From assembly GCA_903861575.1 (NCBI GenBank), contig CAIOUR010000258.1, positions 1 to 43,407 of the forward strand: a stretch of DNA of 43,407 bases, written 5' to 3'. The notes below the pieces were generated by a model. That model saw only the letters and a program-made list of their open reading frames with translations, ran no database searches and was not told where the DNA came from. The stretch comes from an uncultured beta proteobacterium (GTDB taxonomy: Bacteria > Pseudomonadota > Gammaproteobacteria > Burkholderiales > Burkholderiaceae_C). The position numbers and the translations under genes were made by a program. Positions 29,185 to 40,701 of this stretch are shown here, piece by piece; within the stretch, counting starts at the first letter, position 1, and each line of letters opens with the position of its first letter.

Positions 29185-29637
29185 TCAGGCCGTTTCGCCG
29201 TACACCGAAACCGTGATATCCACCACCACATCCGTGTGCAATGCCACCGCAACCGTAGTATCGCCTACGGTTTTGATCGGGCCGTTGGGCATACGCACCG
29301 AAGCCTTGGGCACTTTGTAGCCGGTTTTGCCCAGCTCTTCCGCAATATCAAAGTTGGTAACCGAACCGAACAAGCGTCCGTCCACACCGGCCTTTTGGGT
29401 CAGCTTGATGGTCGAGCCAGCCAGTTTATCGCCCAGCGCGGACGCTTCGGCCAGCTTGGCGGCAGCGGCAGCTTCGAGCTCTTTACGGCGGGCTTCGAAT
29501 TCCGCTTTCGCGGTCTCCGTGGCACGGCGTGCACGGCCTGCGGGAATCAGAAAGTTGCGGGCGTAGCCGTCTTTGACCTTGACGATTTCACCGAGGTTGC
29601 CCAGATTGACGACCTTGTCGAGAAGAATAATTTCCAT
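29185..29637 (-). CDS. rplI: 50S ribosomal protein L9
   Basis: [40 protein letters not shown]. Confidence 0.98.
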   Translation of the reverse strand: MEIILLDKVVNLGNLGEIVKVKDGYARNFLIPAGRARRATETAKAEFEARRKELEAAAAAKLAEASALGDKLAGSTIKLTQKAGVDGRLFGSVTNFDIAEELGKTGYKVPKASVRMPNGPIKTVGDTTVAVALHTDVVVDITVSVYGETA

Positions 29638-29648
29638 GCTGGTGCTCC

Positions 29649-29930
29649 TCAGATTTTGTGCTGGTCGCTGTACGGCAACAGGGCCAGGAAGCGTGCGCGC
29701 TTGATGGCCGTGTTCAACTGGCGCTGGAAAATCGCGCGGGTGCCGGTCAGGCGGGCGGGAATGATTTTTCCGTTTTCCGCGATGAAGTCACGCAAGGTGT
29801 CGATGTCTTTGTAGTCAATCTCTTCCACACCGGTGACCGTGAAGCGGCAAAACCGCTTGCGTTTAAAAAGCAAAGACTGGGTGTTGCGCTTGGGGCGCTT
29901 GTCTTTGTTGAACTTTTTGAATGTAGCCAT
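29649..29930 (-). CDS. rpsR: 30S ribosomal protein S18
   Basis: [64 protein letters not shown]. Confidence 0.98.
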   Translation of the reverse strand: MATFKKFNKDKRPKRNTQSLLFKRKRFCRFTVTGVEEIDYKDIDTLRDFIAENGKIIPARLTGTRAIFQRQLNTAIKRARFLALLPYSDQHKI

Positions 29931-29943
29931 ATCAATTCCTCAA

Positions 29944-30231
29944 CTAATCTTGAACAAATTCCTGAACCTGGAAAACCAGCGACTTGGATTGCCGCCCGTT
30001 TGCCAAAAAACCACTGAACTTCCAACTGCTGCCCAAAGGCTGTACCGCTAAACGCTCGGCAACTGCTCCAAAGGCCATGGACTTCACGCTCATATCGACT
30101 CTGCGCTGTGCATGCACATCGTGCACGACGGAGCTGTGCTCCAAACGAAAACCAAGTGCTGGAAGACCTGCTGGGGTGTAGCGCATAGCATCACGCTCTA
30201 CCAACATACCGGTCAGCAGGACCTGGTTCAT
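29944..30231 (-). CDS. priB: Primosomal replication protein N
   Basis: MNQVLLTGMLVERDAMRYTPAGLPALGFRLEHSS...AERLAVQPLGSSWKFSGFLANGRQSKSLVFQVQEFVQD; between rpsF and rpsR. Confidence 0.95.
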   Translation of the reverse strand: MNQVLLTGMLVERDAMRYTPAGLPALGFRLEHSSVVHDVHAQRRVDMSVKSMAFGAVAERLAVQPLGSSWKFSGFLANGRQSKSLVFQVQEFVQD

Positions 30232-30257
30232 CGCCCAACAGCGTGTGACGCCGTCCT

Positions 30258-30623
30258 TTAAGCGTGAAAGTCCGAAGGCTGCGAGCGACGCGCTTCTTCG
30301 CGCTCAACCGAACGCATCATGGAAGACGGTCCGGTTTCGGCTTTCTTCTTGGATACGGTCAGGTGGCGCAGCACCGCGTCGTTGAACTTAAAGGCGTGCT
30401 CCAGCTCGGCCATCACAGCCTGGCTGGCTTCAATGTTGATGCACAGGTAATGGGATTTGGCCAGCTTGTTGATCATGTAGACCATCTGGCGACGGCCCCA
30501 ATCTTCAACCCGGTGGATATGACCACCGCCGGCGGTGATCATCCCTTTGTAGCGCTCCAGCATGGCCGGAACCTGTTCACTCTGATCCGGATGGATCATG
30601 AGAATGATTTCATAATGACGCAT
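30258..30623 (-). CDS. rpsF: 30S ribosomal protein S6
   Basis: ORF 30258..30665; start [29 protein letters not shown] at 30623. Confidence 0.97.
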   Translation of the reverse strand: MRHYEIILMIHPDQSEQVPAMLERYKGMITAGGGHIHRVEDWGRRQMVYMINKLAKSHYLCINIEASQAVMAELEHAFKFNDAVLRHLTVSKKKAETGPSSMMRSVEREEARRSQPSDFHA

Positions 30624-30713
30624 TAAAACTCCTTGTGGAAAATCCCAAACGGGACATAAAGTCACCCCCAGCGTCTGCGGGGTGTGACAAGGCGAAGCCC
30701 GAGAGTATAGCTG

Positions 30714-33107
30714 CTAGCGCCCGGCAAGCTGCTTCCAGGTTGCGATCACGCTGTCGGGGTTGAGCGAGATCGAGGAAATCCCCTCGTCTTGCAGCCAACG
30801 CGCAAAGTCGGGGTGGTCGCTGGGGCCCTGGCCGCAAATGCCGATGTACTTGCCCTGTTTTTTGCACGCAGTAATCGCCATCCGGATCAGCGCCTGCACG
30901 GCCGGGTCACGCTCGTCGAAATCGGCCGCCAACAACTCCATGCCGGAGTCGCGGTCCAGCCCCAAGGTGAGCTGCGTCAGGTCATTGGAACCAATGGAAA
31001 AGCCGTCAAAGTATTCCAAAAACGCCTCGGCCAAGATCGCGTTGCTCGGTATCTCGCACATCATGACCAGTTTCAAACCGTCTTTTCCGCGCTCCAACCC
31101 CTGGCTGGCCATGATTTCAGTGACGCGGCGCGCCTGTTCCAGAGTGCGGACAAAGGGCACCATCACCTGCACGTTATCCAGGCCCATGGTGTTGCGCACG
31201 CGCTTGATGGCCTCGCACTCCATCGCAAAAGCCTCCTGGAAATCGGCGCTGACGTAGCGTGCCGCGCCGCGAAACCCGAGCATGGGGTTTTCTTCCTCAG
31301 GCTCGTAACGGCTGCCGCCGATCAGCTTGCGGTACTCGTTGCTTTTGAAATCCGACAGGCGCACGATGACAGGTTTGGGCCAAAAAGCCGCCGCAATGGT
31401 GGCCACGCCCTCGGCAACTTTGTCGACATAAAAAGCCCGGGGCGAAGCATGTCCGCGGGCGACCGACTCCACCGCGTTTTTCAAATCAGGGGCGACGTTG
31501 GGATAGTCAAGGATGGCTTTCGGGTGCACGCCAATGTTGTTGTTGATGATGAATTCCAAACGCGCCAAGCCGACACCGGCATTGGGCAACTGGCAAAAAT
31601 CAAAAGCCAGCTGGGGATTGCCCACGTTCATCATGATCTTGAGCGCGATCTCGGGCATGGTGCCGCGTTCGACCTCGCTGACTTCGGTTTCGAGCAGGCC
31701 GTCGTAAATGAACCCGGTGTCGCCTTCCGCGCAACTCACCGTCACCAGCATGCCGGTACGCAAATGCTCTGTGGCGTCACCGCAACCGACGACCGCGGGG
31801 ATGCCTAATTCACGGGCAATGATGGCCGCGTGGCAGGTGCGGCCACCACGGTTGGTCACGATGGCAGCGGCTCGTTTCATGACCGGCTCCCAGTTGGGAT
31901 CTGTCATGTCAGTGACCAGCACATCGCCGGCTTGCACCTGGTCCATGTCTTCCAGGCTGTGGACCACGCGCACCGCGCCGGTTCCAATCTTCTGCCCGAT
32001 CGCCCTGCCCTGCGCCTTGACCGCACCACGGCCTTTGAGCGCGTAGCGCAATTCGGGCGCATTACCAGCTTGGCTTTTGACGGTCTCGGGGCGGGCTTGC
32101 AAGATGTAGAGGCCACCGTCCACGCCGTCCTTGCCCCATTCGATGTCCATGGGGCGCCCGTAATGCGCCTCGATCACCAAAGCGTAGCGTGCCAGTTCCA
32201 GGACGTCCGCATCAGTCAGCGAATAGCGGTTACGCATCTCCGCCGGCACGTCGCTGGTTTTGACCAACTTACCGCTAGCTGCCTTTTCCGCTGGGTCGGC
32301 AAACTCCATCTGCAGCAGTTTCGAGCCCAGATTGCGGCGGATAACAGCCGGAAAACCGGCGCGCAAAGTAGGCTTGTGCACATAAAACTCGTCCGGGTTC
32401 ACCGCACCTTGCACCACCATCTCGCCCAAACCATAGCTGGAAGTGATGAAGACCACATCCTCAAATCCCGACTCCGTGTCCAGGGTGAACATCACGCCGG
32501 CAGCGCCCTTATCAGAGCGCACCATGCGCTGGACACCGGCACTCAGGGCCACCACATCATGCGCAAAGCCTTTGTGCACCCGGTAGCTGATGGCGCGGTC
32601 GTTGTACAACGAGGCAAACACCTCGCGCATTTTGTGCAGCACCGCGTCGATACCGGTCACATTCAAGAAGGTTTCCTGTTGCCCGGCAAACGAGGCGTCG
32701 GGCAAATCTTCCGCCGTTGCCGACGAGCGCACCGCGAAGGAGGCCTGCGTGTCGCCAGCCGACAGGCTGGCAAAAGCCGCACGCACCGCTTGCTCAAACG
32801 CCGGAGGCAGTGGTTGCGCCTCGACCAGTGCGCGGATGCGCGCGCCGATTTGCGCCAGGGTGCGCACGTCTTCGCCATCCCACTGCGCCAACTCGGCGCT
32901 GATTTTCTGGTCCAAACCGCCGTAGCGCAAAAACTCCCGGTAGGCATGCGCAGTGGTGGCAAAACCGCCGGGCACCTTGACGCCTTGCGGCAGCTGGGAA
33001 ATCATTTCCCCCAGGCTGGCGTTTTTGCCCCCCACAGCCTCCACATCCGACATCCGCAGGTGCTCAAAAGGCACGACCCAATCGGTCTCCTTAAACAGGT
33101 TTGACAT
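30714..33107 (-). CDS. ppsA: Phosphoenolpyruvate synthase
   Basis: ORF 30714..33416; start [36 protein letters not shown] at 33107; [26 protein letters not shown]; stop TAG. Confidence 0.97.
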   Translation of the reverse strand: MSNLFKETDWVVPFEHLRMSDVEAVGGKNASLGEMISQLPQGVKVPGGFATTAHAYREFLRYGGLDQKISAELAQWDGEDVRTLAQIGARIRALVEAQPLPPAFEQAVRAAFASLSAGDTQASFAVRSSATAEDLPDASFAGQQETFLNVTGIDAVLHKMREVFASLYNDRAISYRVHKGFAHDVVALSAGVQRMVRSDKGAAGVMFTLDTESGFEDVVFITSSYGLGEMVVQGAVNPDEFYVHKPTLRAGFPAVIRRNLGSKLLQMEFADPAEKAASGKLVKTSDVPAEMRNRYSLTDADVLELARYALVIEAHYGRPMDIEWGKDGVDGGLYILQARPETVKSQAGNAPELRYALKGRGAVKAQGRAIGQKIGTGAVRVVHSLEDMDQVQAGDVLVTDMTDPNWEPVMKRAAAIVTNRGGRTCHAAIIARELGIPAVVGCGDATEHLRTGMLVTVSCAEGDTGFIYDGLLETEVSEVERGTMPEIALKIMMNVGNPQLAFDFCQLPNAGVGLARLEFIINNNIGVHPKAILDYPNVAPDLKNAVESVARGHASPRAFYVDKVAEGVATIAAAFWPKPVIVRLSDFKSNEYRKLIGGSRYEPEEENPMLGFRGAARYVSADFQEAFAMECEAIKRVRNTMGLDNVQVMVPFVRTLEQARRVTEIMASQGLERGKDGLKLVMMCEIPSNAILAEAFLEYFDGFSIGSNDLTQLTLGLDRDSGMELLAADFDERDPAVQALIRMAITACKKQGKYIGICGQGPSDHPDFARWLQDEGISSISLNPDSVIATWKQLAGR

Positions 33108-33282
33108 CACAACTCCTAAGTTAAAAACCGGTTTTGCAAGGCCAGCGTCGCCCACTCCCGCGCCGACGCATGCGCGCCTGAAACCGCCCAGTCGTTGTTG
33201 TTTGGGGCGGCGGGGAATCATCTGGTTACAAATTGGTAACAATTGTAGGCCGCGCGATCTCGCGCACCCAGAAAGACTCCGC

Positions 33283-34104
33283 ATGTCACAACGCAGCGTA
33301 TTTTTCGTCTCTGACGGCACCGGCATCACCGCCGAGACCTTCGGAAACGCCATCCTGGCCCAGTTTGAAACCCAAACCCGCCACGTCCGGCTGCCATTTG
33401 TCGACACCGTGGACAAGGCCTACCAAGCCGTCCGGCAAATCAACCACGCCGGCGAGATTGACGGCACCCGCCCCATCGTCTTTACCACGCTGGTCGACAT
33501 GCAAGTGCTGTCGGTGCTGCGCGAGGGCTGCAAATGCATGTTTCTGGACATGTTCGGGACCTTTGTCGAACCGCTGGAAGCGGAGCTGGACATCAAGTCC
33601 AACCACCGCGTGGGGCGCTTCAGCGATGTATCCAAAAGTCAGGCCTACCACGACCGGATTGAGGCCATCAACTTCTCCCTGGCACACGACGATGGCCAAA
33701 GCAACCGGGATTTGCAGCAAGCCGATGTGATTCTGGTGGGCGTGAGCCGCAGCGGCAAAACACCGACATCGCTGTACCTGGCGATGCAATATGGCCTCAA
33801 AGCAGCCAACTACCCGCTGATTCCCGAAGACTTCGAGCGCCAGCAGCTGCCCCCCGCCTTGCTACCCCACCGGGCCAAAATGTTCGGCCTGTCGATTCTT
33901 CCGGAGCGCCTGAGCGAAATCCGCAACGAGCGGCGCCCCGGCTCGCGCTATGCCGAATTGGCCAATTGCCGCATGGAGGTCAGCGAGGCCGAAGCCATGA
34001 TGCGGCGCAGCGGCATCCGCTGGCTATCCACCACGACCAAATCCATCGAAGAAATCGCCACCACCATCCTACAGGAGCTGCACCCGCAGCGACTGGCGTA
34101 CTGA
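33283..34104 (+). CDS. ppsR: PEP synthetase regulatory protein (bifunctional kinase/phosphorylase, DUF299 family)
   Basis: [29 protein letters not shown]...[30 protein letters not shown]; divergent from ppsA. Confidence 0.96.
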   Translation: MSQRSVFFVSDGTGITAETFGNAILAQFETQTRHVRLPFVDTVDKAYQAVRQINHAGEIDGTRPIVFTTLVDMQVLSVLREGCKCMFLDMFGTFVEPLEAELDIKSNHRVGRFSDVSKSQAYHDRIEAINFSLAHDDGQSNRDLQQADVILVGVSRSGKTPTSLYLAMQYGLKAANYPLIPEDFERQQLPPALLPHRAKMFGLSILPERLSEIRNERRPGSRYAELANCRMEVSEAEAMMRRSGIRWLSTTTKSIEEIATTILQELHPQRLAY

Positions 34105-34110
34105 CGGCGA

Positions 34111-34521
34111 TCAGAGCCCGATGGCGGCAATCCCGGCGCGGGCAATCTGGGCATCTTCGGGCGACTTGACGCCGCTCACACCCACTGCGCCCAGGCACTG
34201 ACCATCTTTCATGATCGGAACGCCACCTTCCAGCATGCCTTCGATGGTTGGGGCGCTCAAAAAGGACATACGGCCGTCCTTATTGATCACTTCCTCGTAG
34301 ATGCGGGACTCGCGGCAACCCAAGGCCGAAGTTCGGGCCTTGGCGGGGGCAATCAGGGTCGAAATGGGCGGCGCGCCGTCCAGACGCTGAAACCACAGTT
34401 GATGGCCACCATCGTCCACAATGGAAATACAAACAGCCCAGTTATTTTTGAGGGCCTCGGCCTCGGCCGCCGCGGCAATAGCTTTCAAATCAGAGGCTTC
34501 CAGCGCAAACTTGGTTTTCAT
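34111..34521 (-). CDS. GlcG/HbpS family heme-binding-like protein
   Basis: ALKNNWAVCISIVDDGGHQLWFQRLDGAPPISTLIAPAKARTSALG...EGGVPIMKDGQCLGAVGVSGVKSPEDAQIARAGIAAI. Confidence 0.88.
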   Translation of the reverse strand: MKTKFALEASDLKAIAAAAEAEALKNNWAVCISIVDDGGHQLWFQRLDGAPPISTLIAPAKARTSALGCRESRIYEEVINKDGRMSFLSAPTIEGMLEGGVPIMKDGQCLGAVGVSGVKSPEDAQIARAGIAAIGL

Positions 34522-34714
34522 GGTGCGAGACTTCCATAGTGGTCAAAAGTTCGAGCATACAGCCCCGAGAAATCCGATGGGCCCTGTGGATGCGGGCAAG
34601 AGACAGCCGCGGAAAGGGACTTTTCGGGCGTGGCTCTTGCAATCCTCCAAGATGACGCAAAATACGCACTGCGGTTGACAACAATCGCTGCCTCATCTTT
34701 TTAGGAGTTTCACC

Positions 34715-35410
34715 GTGAACGAACCGTACAACACCCTGGAACACACCTTCGGTTACGCGCTGTCAGGTGCAGAGCGCAACCGCGTGTTGCGCAACACCTA
34801 CTGGCTGCTAGCCATCAGCATGGTCCCGACCATTTTGGGCGCATGGATTGGCGTGGAGACCGGAGTCGCCGCAATTTTCAATGGGATGCTGGGCTTCGTC
34901 TTGATGCTAGCTGGCATGTTCGGCTTCATTTACGCGATTGAGCGCACCAAAAATTCGGCGGCGGGCGTGCCCGTGTTGCTTGGATTTACTTTTTTCATGG
35001 GCCTGATCCTGTCGCGCCTGATCGGCCACGTACTCGGCTTTCGCAACGGGGCCGAGCTGGTGATGACGGCTTTCGGTGGCACTGCCGGGGTATTTTTTGT
35101 CATGGCCAGCCTGGCCACGGTCATCAAACGTGACCTCTACGGTATGGGCAAATGGCTGTTCGTCGGCGTCATCATTCTGTTGGTCGCTAGCGTCATCAAC
35201 ATCTTCCTGGGCTCCAGCGCCTTGATGCTGGCGATGTCGGTGATCTCCATGGCCATCTTCAGCGCTTACATGCTGTATGACCTCAAGCAAATCATTGACG
35301 GTGGCGAAACCAACTACATCAGCGCAACCCTGGCGCTGTACCTCGACATCATCAACGTGTTTCAGACCCTGCTCAGCCTGCTGGGTATCTTTGGCGGCGA
35401 GCGCGACTAA
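34715..35410 (+). CDS. Bax inhibitor-1/YccA family membrane protein (GTG start)
   Basis: YNTLEHTFGYALSGAERNRVLRNTYWLLAISMVPT...FSAYMLYDLKQIIDGGETNYISATLALYLDIINVFQTLLSLLGIFGG; TAGGAG upstream of GTG at 34715. Confidence 0.94.
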   Translation: MNEPYNTLEHTFGYALSGAERNRVLRNTYWLLAISMVPTILGAWIGVETGVAAIFNGMLGFVLMLAGMFGFIYAIERTKNSAAGVPVLLGFTFFMGLILSRLIGHVLGFRNGAELVMTAFGGTAGVFFVMASLATVIKRDLYGMGKWLFVGVIILLVASVINIFLGSSALMLAMSVISMAIFSAYMLYDLKQIIDGGETNYISATLALYLDIINVFQTLLSLLGIFGGERD

Positions 35411-35427
35411 GTCATGCAGCGCCAGCG

Positions 35428-35454
35428 AAAAAGGCCCTTCGGGGCCTTTTTTAT
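35428..35454 (+). terminator. Intrinsic terminator between BI-1 family gene and rlmD (convergent)
   Basis: AAAAAGGCCC-TTCG-GGGCCTTTTTTATT, UUCG tetraloop. Confidence 0.9.
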
Positions 35455-35478
35455 TGCGTCTGCCAAACGGCTTAACCC

Positions 35479-36918
35479 TCAGTCCCTCTCAAACACCGCC
35501 ATGCTCTCCACATGGGCGGTATGCGGAAACATATTTACGACCCCCGCAGCCACGCAACGGTAACCGGCCTCTTGGACCAGCACCCCGGCATCACGGGCGA
35601 GCGTGGCCGGATTGCAACTCACATAAACCAGGCGCTTGGGCGGCGTCCATTCCCCGCGCAAATCCGGCGACTGAACTAAAGCTGCCAAAGCCTGCACCAG
35701 CGCATACGCGCCTTCGCGCGGCGGATCGAGCAGCCACTTGTGAGCCACGCCGTCGGCTACCAACGCCTGCGGGCTCATCTCAAACAAATTGCGAACCACA
35801 AAGCCAGTGGGCGCTAGCGCGGTCGGACGGTCCGGGCGCGCTGCGTTATCACGGTAATTGTCCTGGGCGCGTTGCACCAAAGAAGCCGCACCCTCCACAC
35901 CCAACACTTCGCCCGCCATCGTCGCCAGCGGCAAGGTGAAATTACCCAGTCCGCAAAACCAGTCGATTACCCGCTCCTGCCGCGTCGGAGCAAGCAGCGC
36001 CAACGCGCGCGCTACCAGCGTCCGGTTGATATGGGGATTGACCTGCGTGAAGTCGGTCGGACGAAAGGGCATTACCGCGTCAAATTGCGCCAAGGTATAG
36101 GCCAGCGGAGCCGTCTCGTGGCCGCTGCGCTCAGGCAGCAAAACGATGGCGTCCGGCCCTTTGGCCTGCAGCCACCATTGCACGCCCGGGTGCACCACCG
36201 CGAAGTCTTGCAGGCGCGCCACATCCGCAGGGCTCAGGGGTTGCAAATGCCGCAAAACCAGGGCGGTCGTCGCAGGCTTCGTTGCCGATGCCTCGCCGAC
36301 TGCCAGCTCAATTTGAGGAATAAGTTCGGCAGCATCCATCGACGCAATCAAGCTGCGCAGGGGCAACAGCATGGCGCTGACGTGCGGCGGCAGAACCGGG
36401 CATTGCGCCATATCGGCCACAAAGTGGCTTTTGCGCTCGTGAAAGCCAATCAAAACCACGCCCTTTTTGCGCACGAAGCGCACCGACAAACGCGCACGGT
36501 AGCGATAGCCCCAGGCCGGGCCTTCAATCGGGCGCAAGATCATCCCCGCAGCTACTTTGCCGATGTGCGCGAGGTTGTCCTCCAAGACACGCTGTTTGAC
36601 GGCGACTTGGGCTGCCGGGTGCAAGTGCTGCATCTTGCAACCGCCGCATGAACCGGTATGCAAACCGAAGTGCGGGCACGCGGGGCGCACGCGCTGGGAC
36701 GATTCCCGGTGGATTGCGGTCACCACACCTTTTTCAAAACTGCTTTTGCTGCGATGGATCTGCGCGCTCACCACCTCATAGGGCAATGCACCGTCGATGA
36801 ACACCACCTTGCCGTCGTCGCGGTGCGCCACACCTTGCGCTTCCAGATCCAAGGCATGCACCCGCAGCTGACCTTCTGGTAGTAGCGCTTCGCTCGCGAT
36901 CGTGGGTAAGTGGCTCAT
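35479..36918 (-). CDS. rlmD: 23S rRNA (uracil(1939)-C(5))-methyltransferase
   Basis: ORF 35479..36954; [21 protein letters not shown] Fe-S cysteines, [28 protein letters not shown]. Confidence 0.95.
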   Translation of the reverse strand: MSHLPTIASEALLPEGQLRVHALDLEAQGVAHRDDGKVVFIDGALPYEVVSAQIHRSKSSFEKGVVTAIHRESSQRVRPACPHFGLHTGSCGGCKMQHLHPAAQVAVKQRVLEDNLAHIGKVAAGMILRPIEGPAWGYRYRARLSVRFVRKKGVVLIGFHERKSHFVADMAQCPVLPPHVSAMLLPLRSLIASMDAAELIPQIELAVGEASATKPATTALVLRHLQPLSPADVARLQDFAVVHPGVQWWLQAKGPDAIVLLPERSGHETAPLAYTLAQFDAVMPFRPTDFTQVNPHINRTLVARALALLAPTRQERVIDWFCGLGNFTLPLATMAGEVLGVEGAASLVQRAQDNYRDNAARPDRPTALAPTGFVVRNLFEMSPQALVADGVAHKWLLDPPREGAYALVQALAALVQSPDLRGEWTPPKRLVYVSCNPATLARDAGVLVQEAGYRCVAAGVVNMFPHTAHVESMAVFERD

Positions 36919-36958
36919 GGCTTGTACGGGCCAGTTGGAACTGGCTGGAGGCAAAGGG

Positions 36959-37984
36959 TCAGCGGCTGCTGAGATACCTCATGGGGTCGACCGGCCGGCC
37001 CAGCCGCCGGATTTCAAAGTGCAGCTTCACCCGGTCGCTGTCCGAGCTACCCATCTCCGCGATTTTTTGGCCCTTTTTAACGCTTTGGTCTTCCTTGACC
37101 AAAATCGTCTGGTTGTGGGCGTAGGCTGTCAAAAACGTGTTGTTGTGTTTGATGATGATCAACTTGCCGTAGCCGCGCAAGCCTTCGCCGGCGTAGACCA
37201 CCTTCCCTTCCGCAGCCGCAAAAACCGGATCCCCCGCTGCACCCGAAAGGTCAATGCCTTTGCGGTTTTTTGTCTCATCAAACCCCGCGATCACCTCGCC
37301 CTTGGCCGGCCAAGCAAAGTCCAACGTCTCGTCTGCAGCTGCAGCGGAAACGGCAGCCGCAACCGGGATCGGGGGCTTCTGGGGTGTGGATGCAGCAACC
37401 ATCGGCTCAGCTGCCTGCGCGACGCTTGCTGCGGCAGCTTTCGAGGCGGCGGCTGCTAGCGGCGACGTTACAACCGCAGCGGACGTCTTGCCAGGAGCGC
37501 TCGCCACCGCGGGCACAGGCGGCAATGGTGTAACACTCACACGGCTGCTTACAACCGCCTTCGCAAGTACCGGCTCTTCAGGCGGGATCACGCGGTACAC
37601 ATCGCCAATTTCAATTTTGTTCGGGTTGTCAATCGAGTTCCATCGTGCGATATCCCGGTAGTTTTGCCCTGCATCAAGTCCAATGCGGATCAGGGTATCG
37701 CCCTTTTGAACCGTGTAATACCCGGGTTTGCCTGCGTTTTCCAAGCCAACGGGCGCACGTTTAGTGGCTGGCTCGGCGACCGGCTGCTCTGCTGCGACCA
37801 CTTCAGCGGCTGCGTGGGCGGGGGTTTCGGCTGCCGCTGGTGCGCTGGCCGCCTTTTTGGTCTTGGACCAGTCGGCAACAGGGGCAGGGCGTTGGCGGAC
37901 AGAGCCACAGGCCAGCAGAGTCATCGACAGGGCTACTGCTGCCCACCCCCCGATGTTCCAACGCGCCATGGCCCGCCCTTTCAT
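36959..37984 (-). CDS. nlpD: NlpD-like lipoprotein, LysM plus M23 peptidase domain
   Basis: Lipobox [48 protein letters not shown] Lys[52 protein letters not shown]23; next to pcm and surE. Confidence 0.92.
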   Translation of the reverse strand: MKGRAMARWNIGGWAAVALSMTLLACGSVRQRPAPVADWSKTKKAASAPAAAETPAHAAAEVVAAEQPVAEPATKRAPVGLENAGKPGYYTVQKGDTLIRIGLDAGQNYRDIARWNSIDNPNKIEIGDVYRVIPPEEPVLAKAVVSSRVSVTPLPPVPAVASAPGKTSAAVVTSPLAAAASKAAAASVAQAAEPMVAASTPQKPPIPVAAAVSAAAADETLDFAWPAKGEVIAGFDETKNRKGIDLSGAAGDPVFAAAEGKVVYAGEGLRGYGKLIIIKHNNTFLTAYAHNQTILVKEDQSVKKGQKIAEMGSSDSDRVKLHFEIRRLGRPVDPMRYLSSR

Positions 37985-38736
37985 ACAAAACCTGATTTTA
38001 GGGGGACGAAGTGCACGGCTTCAAGCACAGTCTGACGCAATCCTTGGGGCGTTTTGTCCACCACCATCAGCATCTGCTGGCCCGCGCCGCCTGCTCTGGC
38101 TACAGGGGCGACCAATCGCCCTCCCACAGCCAGTTGCTCAATCCACGCCGCAGGAATTGCCTCGCCGCCTGCTGCGGCAATGATTCCGGCATAGGGTGCA
38201 CCTTGAGGAAAACCCAGCATCCCGTCACCAAACAACAAATGGACATTGCGTAAAAACATACTGCGCAAATTAGCACGCGCCTTGTCGTGCAATCCGCGCA
38301 GGCGCTCAATCGAATACACCTCGCTGGACATTTGACTCAAGACCGCTGCCTGATAACCGCAGCCAGTTCCAATTTCCAACACCCGTCCCAATTTGTCAAT
38401 GCTGCCGTTACGCAGCAATTCGGCCATGCGCGCGACGACGCTGGGCTTAGAGATGGTTTGCCCCAACCCGATGGGAAGGCTGGTGTCCTCGTAAGCCTGG
38501 TTGGCCAAGGCGCTATCGACAAAACGGTGGCGCTCCACGCTGGCCATGGCATCCAATACCGCAGCGTCGCGCACACCCAGTCCCATGAGCTTTTCCACCA
38601 TGCGCCGGCGCACAGCTCCGGAGTCTAGGCCGATGCCCTGGGGTTGCGCGATCGTCGGCGCTGCCGGGCGGGGTTTGGGCTGCTCACCCAACCCTTGAAC
38701 GCGCGCGGGGAATGCAGGGCGCTCCTTCATCGACAT
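37981..38736 (-). CDS. pcm: Protein-L-isoaspartate O-methyltransferase
   Basis: DTSLPIGLGQTISKPSVVARMAELL...VLEIGTGCGYQAAVLSQM; 4-bp overlap with nlpD start. Confidence 0.95.
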   Translation of the reverse strand: MSMKERPAFPARVQGLGEQPKPRPAAPTIAQPQGIGLDSGAVRRRMVEKLMGLGVRDAAVLDAMASVERHRFVDSALANQAYEDTSLPIGLGQTISKPSVVARMAELLRNGSIDKLGRVLEIGTGCGYQAAVLSQMSSEVYSIERLRGLHDKARANLRSMFLRNVHLLFGDGMLGFPQGAPYAGIIAAAGGEAIPAAWIEQLAVGGRLVAPVARAGGAGQQMLMVVDKTPQGLRQTVLEAVHFVPLKSGFV

Positions 38737-38743
38737 GGCGTGC

Positions 38744-39508
38744 TCAGGGTCGTGCCGCGGACCAGATCGGCTGGTCGGCCCAGCCTTGCAAAGCCGCGTG
38801 GTCGGTTAAGTCGACTTTGAGCGGTGTGATCGAGACATGACCCATCGCCGTGGCATGGAAATCGGTGCCATCGGCATCGTCCTTGGCTGGGCCTGACGCC
38901 CCAATCCAGTACATCGTTTGGCCACGCGGGCTGTGCTGCGTGATGACAGGCTCCGCTGCGTGGCGCTTACCAAGGCGGCACACGCGTGTGGCCTTGATCT
39001 GGTCGAACGGCAGGTTCGGAATATTCACATTGAGCAACCAGGGCGACACCCCCACCTGCCCATGGTGGATCAGGCCCTGCACAATTTCGCGTGCTTTGCG
39101 GGCCGCCGACTCTAGTTCGTGCCAGTCTTTCTCTACTTGCGAAAAGGCAATCGCCGGGATATCGAACAAGTAACCCTCCATCGCTGCGCCCACAGTGCCC
39201 GAATAAATCGTGTCATCCCCCATATTGGCCCCGTTGTTGATGCCGGAGACAACCAAATCAGGCCGGTAATCAAGCAAGCCCGACAAGGCAATGTGCACGC
39301 AATCAGCCGGTGTGCCATTGACGTAGCGAAAACCATTGCTACCGCGTTGGACATACAGCGGCGCGGCCAGCGTAAGGGCATTGGACTTCGCGCTGTTGTT
39401 ATGTTCCGGGGCAATCACCTCCACCTCGGCGATGTCTCTGAGCGCCTCGTACAGCGACACAATGCCGGGCGCCGTGTAGCCATCATCGTTGGATATCAGA
39501 ATTCTCAT
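38744..39508 (-). CDS. surE: 5'/3'-nucleotidase SurE
   Basis: [46 protein letters not shown]...[27 protein letters not shown]. Confidence 0.97.
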   Translation of the reverse strand: MRILISNDDGYTAPGIVSLYEALRDIAEVEVIAPEHNNSAKSNALTLAAPLYVQRGSNGFRYVNGTPADCVHIALSGLLDYRPDLVVSGINNGANMGDDTIYSGTVGAAMEGYLFDIPAIAFSQVEKDWHELESAARKAREIVQGLIHHGQVGVSPWLLNVNIPNLPFDQIKATRVCRLGKRHAAEPVITQHSPRGQTMYWIGASGPAKDDADGTDFHATAMGHVSITPLKVDLTDHAALQGWADQPIWSAARP

Positions 39509-39634
39509 GAGCTAAGGTGTTGTATGAAGTCATTGTAGGTGGGCGTAACACAGGACGATACGCCACCCGCTTGACACTTCAGCCCAGAACCATCGTGCAC
39601 ACTTGGGCGTGCACGCGCAAGATCGGATGGCCGA

Positions 39635-39805
39635 TCAACCGCCCTTTTTGGAACGCTTGCCGGGATTCTTTTTGCTGCGGGTCGAAACTCCGCGCTCCAG
39701 GCTCACACGCTGGCCACGGCCAGCGGTGGGGATGGACATACCGGCCAACGGTTTGGGGGCGGGGGTGGCGCGGCGGTCTGCCTCGGTGACGATCTTGTTG
39801 CCCAT
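39635..39805 (-). CDS. Small basic conserved-looking hypothetical protein (56 aa, below the ORF-track cutoff)
   Basis: Manual translation from ATG 39805: MGNKIVTEADRRATPAPKPLAGMSIPTAGRGQRVSLERGVSTRSKKNPGKRSKKGG, stop TGA 39637-39635; AGGA upstream of ATG. Confidence 0.6.
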   Translation of the reverse strand: MGNKIVTEADRRATPAPKPLAGMSIPTAGRGQRVSLERGVSTRSKKNPGKRSKKGG

Positions 39806-39909
39806 GGCGAAAATTCCTGCAAGGTTGAAATCAAAGGCGCGTATTTAAACACTGTTTGCGCCCCGCCCGAATTGGCTCCCCAAGACCCATTTTTTTCGCG
39901 GCTACGGGC

Positions 39910-40701
39910 TTATCCACAACCCACCACGCTGGCACCGCCGTCCACCGCCAGCCACTGGCCCGTGATGTGCTTGCCCGCATCCGAAGCGAACAACACACAA
40001 AGCCCTTTGAGGTCCTCATCGTCACCCAGGCGCTGCAGCGGCGCGCTAGCGGCCAGCCGGTCCTCACCAATGGAGGCCATCAACCCGGCCGTCATCTTGC
40101 TGGGAAAAAAGCCCGGGCAAATCGCGTTGACCGTGATGTTGTACTTGCCCCATTCAGCGCCCAGCGTGCGGGTGAAATTGATTACCGCGCCTTTGGACGT
40201 GTTGTAGGCGATCGTGGTCATGGCCGGGGTGTTGCCGTTCAGGCCGGCGATGGACGCCACATTGATGATGCGCCCGCTGCGCCGCGCAATCATGGACTGC
40301 TTGGCAATGCGCTGGCTGAGTAAAAAGTAGCCACGCACGTTGAGGTTCATGACTTTGTCCCAGGCCTCTATGGGATGGTCCTCTGCGGGTGCCCCCCAGG
40401 ACGCACCGGCGTTGTTCACCAGAATGTCCAGGTGCCCAAACCGGGCCAGCGTCTCATCGGCAAGCCGGTTGATCTCCGTGTCTTGGGCGCAATCCGCAGC
40501 GATCCAGCAGGCGTCTATGCCATCGGCCTTCAAATCCGCCGCCGCCAGCTCCAGGTCTTGCGCTTTGCGCGAACTCAGCATCAGCGTCGCTCCGGCTTCG
40601 CCCAGCGCGCGTGCCAGTTGCAAACCCAGGCCACGCGATCCGCCCGTAACCAGCGCGGTCTTGCCACGCAGGTCAAACAGCTGTTGAATGCTTCTGCTAA
40701 T
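39910..40701 (-). CDS. SDR family oxidoreductase, apparent non-canonical ATT start
   Basis: ORF track starts at TTG 40623, which cuts off the glycine motif; in-frame upstream IQQLFDLRGKTALVTGGSRGLGLQLARALGEAG back to ATT 40701 preceded by AAGGAG-CACAGG; YNTSKGAVINFTRTLGAEWGKYNITVNAICPGFF SDR motif. Confidence 0.85.
   Translation of the reverse strand: MSRSIQQLFDLRGKTALVTGGSRGLGLQLARALGEAGATLMLSSRKAQDLELAAADLKADGIDACWIAADCAQDTEINRLADETLARFGHLDILVNNAGASWGAPAEDHPIEAWDKVMNLNVRGYFLLSQRIAKQSMIARRSGRIINVASIAGLNGNTPAMTTIAYNTSKGAVINFTRTLGAEWGKYNITVNAICPGFFPSKMTAGLMASIGEDRLAASAPLQRLGDDEDLKGLCVLFASDAGKHITGQWLAVDGGASVVGCG

Noticed and set aside
27748-29814. 688-aa plus-strand ORF antisense to dnaB, rplI and rpsR
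   Set aside because: Unusually long and crosses two intergenic gaps, but it lies opposite three unambiguous core genes and looks like codon-bias mirror sequence (Gln/Arg/His-rich, no domain).
31830-33104. 424-aa plus-strand ORF antisense to ppsA
   Set aside because: Same GC mirror effect; ppsA is clearly the real gene.
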